DNA from: Coxiellaceae bacterium
GTDB taxonomy: Bacteria > Pseudomonadota > Gammaproteobacteria > GCA-013414725
Assembly: GCA_013414725.1 (NCBI GenBank)
Contig: CP058706.1
Coordinates: forward strand, 155,644 to 161,412
Direction of reading: 5' to 3'
Length of the DNA stretch: 5,769 bases
Shown here in pieces: positions 1 to 5,610 of this stretch. The position numbers and the translations under genes are program-made. A model generated the notes under the pieces. That model did no database searches and was not told where the DNA came from. It saw only the letters and a list, made by a program, of their open reading frames with translations. Each line of letters starts with the position of its first letter. Position 1 is the stretch's first letter.

Positions 1-144
1 AATCTGGGCCAACTTGCCTGCCATCTCCGTTGATTGAGTCACTATGCAGCCACTGGCTACGTAATGCAGTTTGTTGCCTACCACAGCAATCACGCCATAA
101 CCAGTCACACGTGAACCCGGATCAATGCCTAAAATTGTGATCAT
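1..144 (-). CDS. ruvC: Holliday junction endonuclease RuvC, N-terminal part
   Basis: RuvC is the dimeric, metal-dependent resolvase that cuts Holliday junctions with RuvAB at the end of recombinational repair in the cytoplasm. The 48 codons present start at ATG (142-144) and read [19 protein letters not shown], the RNase-H-like first strand of the family. The Asp in GID is the first catalytic acidic residue (D7 in mature E. coli numbering). The other three acidic residues lie beyond the window edge, so the gene is partial here only because the window ends. No strong Shine-Dalgarno precedes the ATG; CAGGG lies about 13 bases upstream. In many gammaproteobacteria yebC precedes ruvC, but here the upstream neighbour is a broken STAND NTPase gene. 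This piece is about 49% G+C, well above its neighbour. Identification is very secure. Confidence 0.96.
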   Translation of the reverse strand, partial: MITILGIDPGSRVTGYGVIAVVGNKLHYVASGCIVTQSTEMAGKLAQI

Positions 145-292
145 ATTTAAGGTTTTGCCCTGTTATTTTTAGCGTTACCTGCTAACAACTTTTATTGACG
201 GTTTTTGACCAACCTGCAGCTAACGATTTAGCTGCTAACCGTGATATTTTTGAAAAGCATTGTCGCATTGATGACATGAGGGTGCAATTCTA
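145..292. other. Intergenic region between the broken NTPase gene and ruvC
   Basis: This spacer must hold either the ruvC promoter or read-through from upstream. On the minus strand TTGTTA is followed after 17 bases by TAACAG, a weak -35/-10 pair ending close to ruvC. It also holds the inverted repeat at 216-235 and three GCTAAC copies. No hairpin followed by a T-run is visible on the minus strand, so no terminator is called. Confidence 0.4.
216..235. repeat. Perfect 8-bp inverted repeat upstream of ruvC
   Basis: The plus strand reads GCAGCTAA, then CGAT, then TTAGCTGC. The arms are exact reverse complements with a 4-base loop, so a stable small hairpin can form in either transcript. No T-run follows directly on the minus strand, which argues against a rho-independent terminator for the upstream gene. 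On the plus strand a T5 starts about 10 bases further on. It could be an operator for a dimeric repressor or a mRNA hairpin in the ruvC leader. The function is unknown. Confidence 0.6.
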
Positions 293-478
293 TTAGCTAA
301 ACCCTTTTTGGGGCGCTTCGCTCTCTGAGTGTGCCTCTTTTGGTTTCCCAGGCTTATTAAAAACAGCTGACTGCTGGATCACTGCTGTGGCATCTGAATA
401 TCGCTGGCTTTTGGGAGTTGCCCCTAGCCTTTTCGGTGGTGATTCGACAATCGGTTCCTCCGGAATCTCTTTTTGCAA
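293..478 (-). pseudogene. Fragment: charged, Pro-containing C-terminal tail of the NTPase
   Basis: This is the last open piece, ending in TAA at 293-295. Its frame is open further upstream to about 548, reading FDIQEEINQSNNLQKEIPEE before the ORF proper, so the join to the preceding piece lies around 510-550 (an A5 on the coding strand is the likeliest site). The tail is rich in Glu, Pro, Ser and Lys, with blocks EIPEEPIVESPPKR and AHSESEAPQKGFS, and looks disordered. A Glu-rich block followed by a hydrophobic residue near the C-terminus resembles the E-block signal of Dot/Icm effectors. That resemblance is suggestive only. An internal start at 478 has no independent support, so it is not a separate gene. 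Confidence 0.7.
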
Positions 479-1119
479 ATTATTGGATTGATTAATTTCT
501 TCTTGGATATCAAAGCGTTTACAAAAGTCGCTTTTACTTTTGCACTTTTTGCGTAAAACTCCTTTGCCAATGAATTGAAATCGAGATCACCCCAAAAATT
601 AACAGGTACACATTTCAAATTATATCGGCTTCGCTGCAATCTTTCGCTGATCATTTTAATCAAAAGTTCTAGGTAAGCAGCAGACTCAACTGAAATTACT
701 AAAGGCGCCTCCGCGTCAGAAAAATACAAATTAACTTGCAGGCCTGCGGATGTAGGGGTTAGATATAATGGTTTTTGCACAGAAAGTTGTCTAACAACAA
801 TTCCCCACAATATACATAGCGCTGTTTGATCCAATTTCTTACTTTGTTTATATTCTTCTTCAAATTGGGTGATAGCTTTGTTTAATAATATCGAAATGGG
901 TAATGACCGAATTAGCCCATTAAATAACTGATTAGTCAAATCATTATAAGTAACAATGTTTGCAAGAGTTGTCATGGTATTACTGGAGGACAATTCTCCC
1001 CACATCCATTTGCCTAATATATTCCATATCCATTTAATAAATGGAAAATTTAAATGGCTACTGATTTGAGGTAACAAATAAACTGTTTTATCATTAAACT
1101 CTGGCATTGTTTGCGCCAT
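424..1119 (-). pseudogene. Fragment: last HEAT repeat and unassigned C-terminal domain
   Basis: The frame is open from about 1185, where it reads LQASKNSDPKVRSVAVKALI, a textbook HEAT helix pair, before the ATG at 1119. The ATG is therefore internal. The next 60 residues finish the helical array. About 170 residues then form a separate mixed alpha/beta domain, including LDQTALCILWGIVVRQL, a beta-like stretch PLYLTPTSAGLQVNLYF, and VISVESAAYLELLIKMI. I do not recognise this domain. The 3' end of this ORF (beyond about 548) is out of frame: its last 20-30 residues, rich in Lys and Arg, are a shadow of the Glu/Pro tail read in the next frame. The upstream join needs one extra T at the A3 on the plus strand, 1184-1186. 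Confidence 0.75.
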
Positions 1120-1185
1120 CTCAATTAAAGCTTTAACAGCTACACTACGAACTTTTGGGTCTGAATTTTTACTTGCTTGCAGTAA

Positions 1186-1370
1186 AGAGAAACCAGTTTA
1201 GAAGTACAATTAGGCATTATTTGGACTAACTGAGATAACGCCATGATGTCTTTGAAAATTTCTACGTCGGAATCATTATTGATTCTTGCCAAAATAGGGG
1301 TCAATCGTTCACTGTATCTTACCCGAGGAGAGGATGAAATTCCCGCGATACTTGAAGCAATAATTGATTG
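1186..1370 (-). pseudogene. Fragment: HEAT repeats in a third frame, between two short shifts
   Basis: This piece is too short to stand out as an ORF. It reads SIIASSIAGISSSPRVRYSE and then RLTPILARINNDSDVEIFKD, followed by IMALSQLVQIMPNCTSKLVS. The pattern is two amphipathic helices with the SD-x-V-x turn typical of HEAT repeats. It bridges the Asn-rich end of the preceding ORF and the next HEAT repeat. The shift into it is in or near the GG at 1370-1371 and the shift out is at 1184-1186; each needs one missing base. Without it the array would have a gap of about 60 residues, so its presence supports a single original gene. Confidence 0.7.
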
Positions 1371-1561
1371 GAAGCTGCATTATTTCCATTGTTATTATTG
1401 TTTTTCTCTTTGACCAAGTCATCAGAATAAGATGGAATCTCCGTGACCAATTGATTTAAAGCACTAAAAACAGTAAAATCATCTAAATTTTTATCAGTCA
1501 CGTCATATTTATCAAACAACGACGGAATATTATCAACTTTTTTATTTTCCATTTCTGCCAT
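1319..1561 (-). pseudogene. Fragment: HEAT region with an Asn-run loop
   Basis: This reads VDNIPSLFDKYDVTDKNLDD, then FTVFSALNQLVTEIPSYSDD, part of the HEAT array, followed by a short Asn-rich loop (NNNNNGNN). After the loop the correct reading moves to another frame near 1370, so the last 15 or so residues before the stop (LLLQVSREFHPLLG) are out-of-frame shadow. The apparent start at 1561 (ATGGCAGAAATGGAA) overlaps the preceding fragment and is probably internal. The join upstream needs one base in or near the T6 at 1538-1543 of the plus strand. The Asn loop is encoded by AAY-type triplets and could itself vary in length. Confidence 0.7.
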
Positions 1562-1947
1562 AACATTTGAATGGCTTTTATTTTAATGCTTCTGCTGGGG
1601 TCTTCTGCACTTTCTCTCTCCAACAAGTCAACACACTTACCCAATAGTGGTTGTATCGATGTCAACCGAAGTGCTGCTAGTACCACCTGCATCCTAACGA
1701 TTTCATGACCATCATTCAACCTAATAGTATGCAATTTCTCAAACACTGCATCACTAAACGATAAATTCACTTGGACCAATTGAGACAATGCAAATACTAC
1801 CATTGCACGAACCTTTGAGTCCGATGAAGTATTTAAGATATCTAACAAAACATCATAGATGAATTCGGCCTTTTTGGGCACTTTTTCAGCTTCAAATACA
1901 AGAGACATTTTTTTATCCAATGTCCTAAAGCTGCTATTGTTTCCCAA
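1498..1947 (-). pseudogene. Fragment: HEAT-repeat array
   Basis: The core of this piece is at least three HEAT-type helix pairs. Examples are TSSDSKVRAMVVFALSQLVQ and RLNDGHEIVRMQVVLAALRL, each with the (S/N)D-x-x-VR turn followed by an Ala/Leu-rich helix. A third is DPSRSIKIKAIQML. HEAT arrays in STAND proteins usually serve as the sensor or autoinhibitory part. The first residues before KKMSLVFEAEK and the last ones after about 1540 are out of frame. The start at 1947 is TTG and is internal. The upstream join is at the T7 of 1908-1914 on the plus strand; between there and about 1970 a third-frame piece reads IDEGKYGWETIAALGHWIKK. Confidence 0.75.
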
Positions 1948-1963
1948 CCATATTTGCCCTCAT

Positions 1964-2869
1964 CTATTTTTCTAGTAACTGGTCAATAATTGGTTCAATA
2001 TGGGAATGCGCCGCCAATGGCGCTATATGAGCCAATACAGAAATAGCATTGACATCAAATACTTTGCGTAGCTCTTCTATAAATTTGTCGGTATCAATGG
2101 ATGAATTGACTTTCAACCATTGTATTAATGTTACCATTGCCACCTGACCTACTTTCAAATTAGGCCATTTTTTATAATTCGAATACAATTCTCTAACTAC
2201 ACTAGGTGCAACAGCTGGAATTATCGACGCTAACTGGCCAAGAGCAGCCATGGTCTCTGTACAAATATTCAAGTCTTGATGAGAGGATGCTTTTAATAAC
2301 CAACCAACAATGACACTTGATTGTGATGGAAAAGCTTTGGCATAAAAGCTTAATTTTTCAGCAGCATGGACACGGATAGATTTCTCATTATCACATAAGC
2401 TGTCTTCCAATACTTTACAATTAGATAATATTTCCGACGATTCATTTTCTCGCAAACAATAATTGCTGACTAAAAAATTTTTGCTGAAATAATCAGACAA
2501 ACTAGCAACGATAGGCCTAGTTTCCTCCCAATCATTTTCTTCTTGTCTATTAAACCAATATTTATTGCACCATGCCATCAAATCCGGTAACCAGGATGCC
2601 ATCAATGTCTTAGGAGCACCGGCTTCATTCAAGCAACACATTTCTAAATCAATAGCATATAGACCTATCAAATCACGCGGTTCTTCACGAATTAGCTTCC
2701 AATAAGTCTTCAAAGTATTTTCATCATTTTTGAGCCAACCCGCTGCAAAAGAAAATATTTGCTTATGACGCAATTGATATTTATTAAATCGGATAAAATT
2801 TACAGCCTGCCTATATCGATCGGTTTCTGGCGCGGCCTTCAAGCCTTCAACAAGATAATAAGCTACCAA
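1964..2869 (-). pseudogene. Fragment: end of NACHT module and first HEAT repeats
   Basis: This is the longest undamaged piece. Its frame is open from about 2985, upstream of the TTG at 2869, and reads NPNQWRELFYYFGLLECIYN and then HYFIHPTFQACLVAYYLVEG. The latter is the FIHxTFQEyLaAyyL motif that closes the NACHT winged-helix region of the family (here with Ala in place of Glu). About 300 residues of alpha-helical repeats follow, for example NEKSIRVHAAEKLSFYAKAF and NICTETMAALGQLASII, which are HEAT-like. It ends DQLLEK followed by TAG, where one missing base in the T5 at 1967-1971 (plus strand) would continue it as KIDEGKYGWE. The start at 2869 is only an artefact of the ORF search. Confidence 0.8.
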
Positions 2870-2924
2870 ACACGCTTGAAAAGTTGGGTGTATAAAATAA
2901 TGTGATTCTTGCCTCGACTTCCCA

Positions 2925-3413
2925 TTATAGATGCACTCTAATAAACCAAAATAGTAAAATAATTCTCGCCACTGGTTTGGATTTTTTCTTATTTAATTCC
3001 ATTTTATCAATAATGCGATTATACATCTTCGGAGTAATGATCGCACGGTGATACCGCGTTCCTTGCCAAGCCATCGCCGCCAGCGCATTTAACAAAGGTT
3101 TAACTTTCTGATGCTGCCAATTATTAGATGGATTAAGGTGTTCTCCACAACGCATTAAATAGCGTTTACTTAATGTATTTATAATCGTTTGGTAAAAGTC
3201 GGAAACAGTAAGCATTGCACTGCATGCTTGAGGTTGGTCTAAATAACTTCGGCATAATAACTCAAGATTAATAGGTGTGCGCGCCATACTACGCAAATTT
3301 GGTGATTGTTTTATCAATCGATCCAAAGCAGACTGCTGATCTGATGTGCCTAGTTTGTCATAAAAATGATGAATATAAGTAGAAATATCAACATCAGTGA
3401 AACCAGAAATCAT
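2925..3413 (-). pseudogene. Fragment: helical and winged-helix part of the NACHT domain
   Basis: It opens with LMISGFTDVDISTYIHHFYD, the GFT-x-x-DI-x-x-Y motif that follows sensor 1 in NACHT NTPases. Next comes SMARTPINLELLCRSYLD, the 'A-x-x-P-x-x-L-x-LLC' helix typical of the family. LLNALAAMAWQGTRYHRAII then leads into the winged-helix region. These features make the NTPase assignment secure. The piece loses frame at the T6 of 2982-2987 (plus strand), where one A too many turns KKNPNQWREL into KKKSKPVARI and a stop soon follows. This is one of only two gains among the 15 shifts. The upstream join, TSRPWFYKSGVDERHLM, falls at about 3449-3453. Confidence 0.82.
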
Positions 3414-3670
3414 TAAATGACGTTCATCAACACCTGATTTATAAAACCAGGCCGTGAAGTCAATATCCGTGGGCTTTTTTCTAATAACGAAGACAACAAC
3501 TTACCCATTGGGCTGGCCGCCTCACATTCAGCAACGCTATCATAATCGTCAAATATCCAAAGAATTTGACCATCCAAGTTTTGTAGTAAAGCATTGATGT
3601 CATTGTCTGTGCATTTTACGGCCAGCTCTAATGGCAAACATTCGCAGCGAATGATATTGGCAATATTCAT
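3413..3670 (-). pseudogene. Fragment: NACHT core with Walker B and sensor 1
   Basis: The Walker B strand is QILWIFDDYDSV at 3533-3568, and RILTSRP ending near 3450 is the sensor-1 strand. The usual NACHT Walker B is hhhhDGhDE; here the Gly is Asp and the last Glu is Ser, although both core aspartates are kept. NIANIIRCECLPLELA before it corresponds to the region that normally links Walker A to Walker B. The ATG near 3670 is internal: one missing A in the A5 run (3674-3678) joins it to FWISLRKLRSYSKK in the previous piece. The final residues after TSRPG are out of frame. Nucleotide binding is likely for an intact copy; hydrolysis is less certain. Confidence 0.83.
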
Positions 3671-3677
3671 TCCTTTT

Positions 3678-3899
3678 TAGAATACGACCTCAATTTACGC
3701 AAAGATATCCAAAATACCGCTCTATATTCGGGAAAAGTTTTTGCTTTGACCATAGGTAAACAATATAACGGCAGAGCATGGATTTTCCCATACCAGCATA
3801 AGCTTCAATAAAAATCTTAGATACAAGTTTTTGCTCTGTTTTAAATATATTCTGAACAAGAACGGATCCTTTTTGGTCTACCTGGTTATTTTCAAAGAA
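3678..3899 (-). pseudogene. Fragments: NACHT start with Walker A (two short frames)
   Basis: Two short open pieces not visible as start-to-stop ORFs carry the P-loop. The first reads FENNQVDQKGSVLVQNIF and later KIFIEAYAGMGKSMLCRYIV. The motif EAYAGMGKS sits at 3780-3806 and fits [GA]xxGxGK[ST], with Ala replacing the usual first Gly. After KQKLFP the frame moves (missing base in the GGG/CCC at 3730-3732) to EYRAVFWISLRKLRSYSKK, the VFWIxLRxL strand seen after the P-loop in NACHT proteins. The upstream join is in the A5 of 3898-3902 (plus strand), restoring IIDPFFFENNQ. These residues are the strongest proof that the neighbouring ORFs belong to one NTPase. Confidence 0.82.
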
Positions 3900-4129
3900 A
3901 AAGGATCTATTATTTGATCAAGCAACTCTGTTTCTTTAGAAGATTGGTTACTCTCATTGGTCGCTTCAGCTTCATCTCTTTTATACGGGAAAACAGCCAG
4001 ATTAATGCGGCTGTCTTCAATGGCTAATGACTCATCAGAAAACATCACTGGTAAATCTTTATATTGCGAATAGTGTTCCCTTAATTTTTCGGTGAATGCG
4101 TCCCAATTAAATTTTTTTAGATGATTCAT
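3878..4129 (-). pseudogene. Fragment: linker between the TIR-like and NACHT domains
   Basis: About 70 residues precede the NTPase: KFNWDAFTEKLREHYSQYKD, then LPVMFSDESLAIEDSRINLA, then a polar stretch ESNQSSKETELLDQIIDPF. No catalytic motif is visible. The FNWDAF and LPVMFSDES segments look like a short helical hinge before the P-loop. The ATG at 4129 is probably internal, because the upstream frame reads NNNNESSKK into it once the T7 at 4112-4118 (plus strand) is shortened by one. The last five residues before the stop (SLKITR) are out of frame. A separate small protein starting at this ATG cannot be excluded by sequence alone, but no ribosome site supports it. Confidence 0.65.
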
Positions 4130-4239
4130 TGTTATTATTTTCCGAACTTGAGGTATATTTCTCCCCAGCTCTTCTCATATAATCTTGGAGCAATTCTCGC
4201 AAAAAGCATTGGCTTCCTCTACCCGGCTAGTTTCATATG
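4119..4239 (-). pseudogene. Fragments: linker read in two short frames
   Basis: Between two long ORFs the sequence stays open in two short pieces. The first is SYETSRVEEANAF (after the A7 near 4239-4246 on the plus strand). The second is LRELLQDYMRRAGEKYTSSS, followed by ENNNNESSKK (after the A5 at 4201-4205). They give an amphipathic helix and an Asn/Ser-rich spacer. This bridge shows that the flanking ORFs are not independent genes. It contains three of the fifteen shift sites within about 130 bases, all in A/T runs. Confidence 0.65.
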
Positions 4240-4731
4240 AAAAAAAGCATCAATTAATTTCTGTGACTCCTCTTCTCTATCTGGCATCGGTGTTTTTGCA
4301 AAAGAGCGGCGTATTTCTTCAATTTTATCTTTATATTTAGGCAGCAAACGTTCTAACAAATAAAAAATAGAATCATAATCAGGCCATGATGCGCCTAGAT
4401 TCAAAGGACTAATCACTGGGACCCAAGAGGGCAACTTACCTGCTGACTGCATTGGTATCAACCATTCAGCAATAGCATCCGCTTTAATCCGCTCTTCGAG
4501 ATGAAACATTTCATATCCAACACTGCTTAGACTTAAATCATTTTTGTTCCTTTGAGGCTGATAGGCATTGTTTGCTATTTCTTTTTGATTATTTTCTAAT
4601 TGCTCTTGCAATTCAGGAGTCATTACCAGTATTACTTTATCAACACTCTTAATTTGCCGACAAAAATCAGGAATATGATAATTGACCCCTTGGCCACTTG
4701 CCTGACAATAAACCGGGATTTTAATAGACAA
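4219..4731 (-). pseudogene. Fragment: main part of the N-terminal TIR-like domain
   Basis: The core reads YLLSIKIPVYCQASGQGVNY, then DFCRQIKSVDKVILVMTPEL. This matches the TIR/SEFIR pattern: 'aGI-P-V' strand, flexible loop, 'I..i..sDkvilv.Tp.l' helix-strand. LSSVGYEMFHLEERI could supply the conserved helix with Glu, and WLIPMQSAGKLPSWVPVISPL fits the late strand. TIR domains act as NAD-consuming enzymes or adaptors; the catalytic Glu cannot be fixed here without alignment. The ORF's start (ATT/ATG context at 4731) is internal: the join to LISKLHAL in the previous piece needs one T near 4746. The last residues before the stop (HMKLAG) are out of frame. The TIR call is moderate, from pattern only. 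Confidence 0.6.
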
Positions 4732-4742
4732 TAAATATTCCG

Positions 4743-5003
4743 CTAAGCATGTAACTTGCTTATCAGATTTTCACTGCGTGCAGCGATGATATAGCAAGTA
4801 GGCAATTTTTCGTCTTGTATCAATTGTCGAATCTGCGATAATTTTCTGCAAAACTCCAATTCTAAAATTCTTGCCTTGAAGCTATCGAGCTTAGTAGTCT
4901 GATTTTCGTTAAATTGAATATTGGCATAAATTGACATAAAAATCCATGCTAAAAATATTTCAGCCATCATAACAAAAAAATAATGGTTAGAAAATTCTTT
5001 CAA
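4743..5003 (-). pseudogene. Fragment: N-terminal hydrophobic helix and start of TIR-like domain
   Basis: The first piece of the broken NTPase has possible starts at TTG 5003, ATG 4970 and ATG 4937, all in one frame and none with a clear Shine-Dalgarno. Residues 9-28 (FFVMMAEIFLAWIFMSIYA) are strongly hydrophobic but contain one Glu, so they are either a buried helix or a weak membrane anchor. A helix FKARILELEFCRKLSQIRQL follows, then LPTCYIIAAR and ENLISKLHA, which fit the first strand and helix of a TIR domain. The stop TAG at 4743-4745 is created by a missing T; adding it gives LHALAEYLLSIKIPV. The frame is open upstream to the stop codon of the preceding gene. Confidence 0.68.
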
Positions 5004-5036
5004 CAGAGGTTTACTGGGTGGATTTCTTAATATAGA

Positions 5037-5411
5037 TTAATCACAAGAATAACCAAACTGAGATAATCCTTCTTGTAAATAATCGGCAACTAATGGCTTC
5101 GAAAGTAAATAATCTGCTGTATGATTAGTCCATCCTTCTTCGGCTTCTTTATACGCTTCATCCCATTCGTCAACTGTATAATCACCGCGGCCAATATACA
5201 TCAACGCTACTAAAGTCATTTGCTGGTCTGGCTCGAGATCATCGATGGCGCTTTTAACTTCCTGATAGGTTAAATCATCTTTATGGTCTGCCAAAATCTG
5301 TGACCAATCAGCATCATAGCTTGAATTACTAAATGAGACCCCTTCCTTAGCGTGAAATTCACGGGCTTTTGCTATGATGTCACAAACGATTTCAGGGTTG
5401 ATGTTTAACAT
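5037..5411 (-). CDS. DUF3775 family protein
   Basis: This is an intact 124-residue protein of unknown function, soluble, with no signal peptide or membrane segment. It matches the DUF3775 family as I know it. The N-terminus MLNINPEIVCDIIAKAREFH aligns with the family's 'I.....KAREFdaKe' start. The C-terminal half has LVALMYIGRGDYTVDEWDEA, then HTADYLLSKPLVADYLQEGL and the closing FGYSCD. The length equals the family norm and the C-terminus ends at the usual place, so the stop TAA (5037-5039) is real. ATG at 5409-5411 is preceded by AGAGAG at a spacing of 8. The stop is 33 bases from the outermost start of the NTPase gene, and in the same frame, which suggests co-transcription. Whether its function is tied to the NTPase is unknown. 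Confidence 0.9.
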   Translation of the reverse strand: MLNINPEIVCDIIAKAREFHAKEGVSFSNSSYDADWSQILADHKDDLTYQEVKSAIDDLEPDQQMTLVALMYIGRGDYTVDEWDEAYKEAEEGWTNHTADYLLSKPLVADYLQEGLSQFGYSCD

Positions 5412-5419
5412 TTTTAATG

Positions 5420-5425
5420 CTCTCT
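5420..5425 (-). promoter_or_regulatory. Ribosome binding site of the DUF3775 gene
   Basis: The minus strand reads AGAGAG, then eight bases (CATTAAAA), then the ATG at 5411. It is an imperfect but well-placed Shine-Dalgarno and supports this start over any internal Met. Confidence 0.5.
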
Positions 5426-5446
5426 ACTAATAACAATAATAGACAG

Positions 5447-5472
5447 ATAATACTAGTATAGAGTATTGAAAA
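5447..5472 (-). promoter_or_regulatory. Possible promoter for the DUF3775 gene
   Basis: The minus strand holds two -10-like hexamers, TATACT (5455-5460) and TATTAT (5447-5452), the latter 14 bases after TTTTCA (5467-5472). Neither has a good -35 at 16-18 bases. ATACTAGTAT at 5450-5459 is a perfect palindrome overlapping both. The region is very AT-rich, so chance matches are likely; it is nonetheless the only reasonable promoter position in the spacer. Confidence 0.25.
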
Positions 5473-5610
5473 GATTTTTCTATTTTGCAGCGAGCTTTGA
5501 AAGAAAAACTTTTGAATTCAGAATCTTAAACTAAAAATCAAACGGTAAAAATTGTTAAAAACTCCTATCATGTGAGCAAAAACCAACATGGAACGGATAA
5601 AAAATTAGAC

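Larger units (their letters stand above)
293..5003 (-). pseudogene. TIR-like/NACHT/HEAT-repeat STAND NTPase, broken by about 15 frameshifts
   Basis: Ten or more short minus-strand ORFs join into one protein of about 1,573 residues. Approximate order: hydrophobic helix (10-28), TIR-like domain (60-210), Asn/Ser linker (260-370), NACHT NTPase (385-700) with Walker A AYAGMGKS, Walker B ILWIFDDYD and sensor TSRP, HEAT array (700-1310), an unassigned domain (1310-1490), and a charged tail. The pieces are joined by 13 one-base losses and 2 one-base gains, mostly in A or T runs; the shifts sum correctly to the final stop at 293-295, and no nonsense codon interrupts the rebuilt frame. STAND NTPases of this plan are oligomerising sensors, and bacterial NACHT proteins are known in antiphage defence. 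Start choices are TTG 5003, ATG 4970 or ATG 4937, none with a good ribosome site. It may be a real pseudogene or an intact gene with homopolymer sequencing errors. Confidence 0.85.
5412..5610. other. AT-rich intergenic spacer between the SnoaL-like and DUF3775 genes
   Basis: No open frame with coding character was found on either strand. The minus strand has several T4-T6 runs (for example TTTTTT right after the SnoaL-like stop) and one weak hairpin (CATGT at 5569-5573 with ACATG at 5586-5590, 12-base loop). No convincing terminator was seen. It probably carries the promoter of the DUF3775 unit. Confidence 0.5.

Noticed and set aside
216..235. Rho-independent terminator of the NTPase gene
   Set aside because: The hairpin is good, but on the minus strand it is followed by AGGTTGGTC, not by a T-run.
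424..1119. A stand-alone 231-residue protein starting at 1119
   Set aside because: The same frame continues upstream with a clear HEAT repeat before the ATG, and its last 20-30 residues are out of frame with the true tail. It is part of the large gene.
1498..1561. Overlapping ends of two ORFs as translational coupling of separate genes
   Set aside because: Both are HEAT pieces of one array. A single missing base in or near the T6 at 1538-1543 joins them, and neither start has a ribosome site.
1319..5003. Programmed ribosomal frameshifting at the A/T runs
   Set aside because: Fifteen sites in one gene, in both directions and without shared slippery heptamers or downstream structures, cannot be programmed. 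Error or decay explains them.
5569..5590. Terminator after the SnoaL-like gene
   Set aside because: The stem is only 5 bp with a 12-base loop and the T-run does not follow directly. The T6 just after the stop has no hairpin before it.
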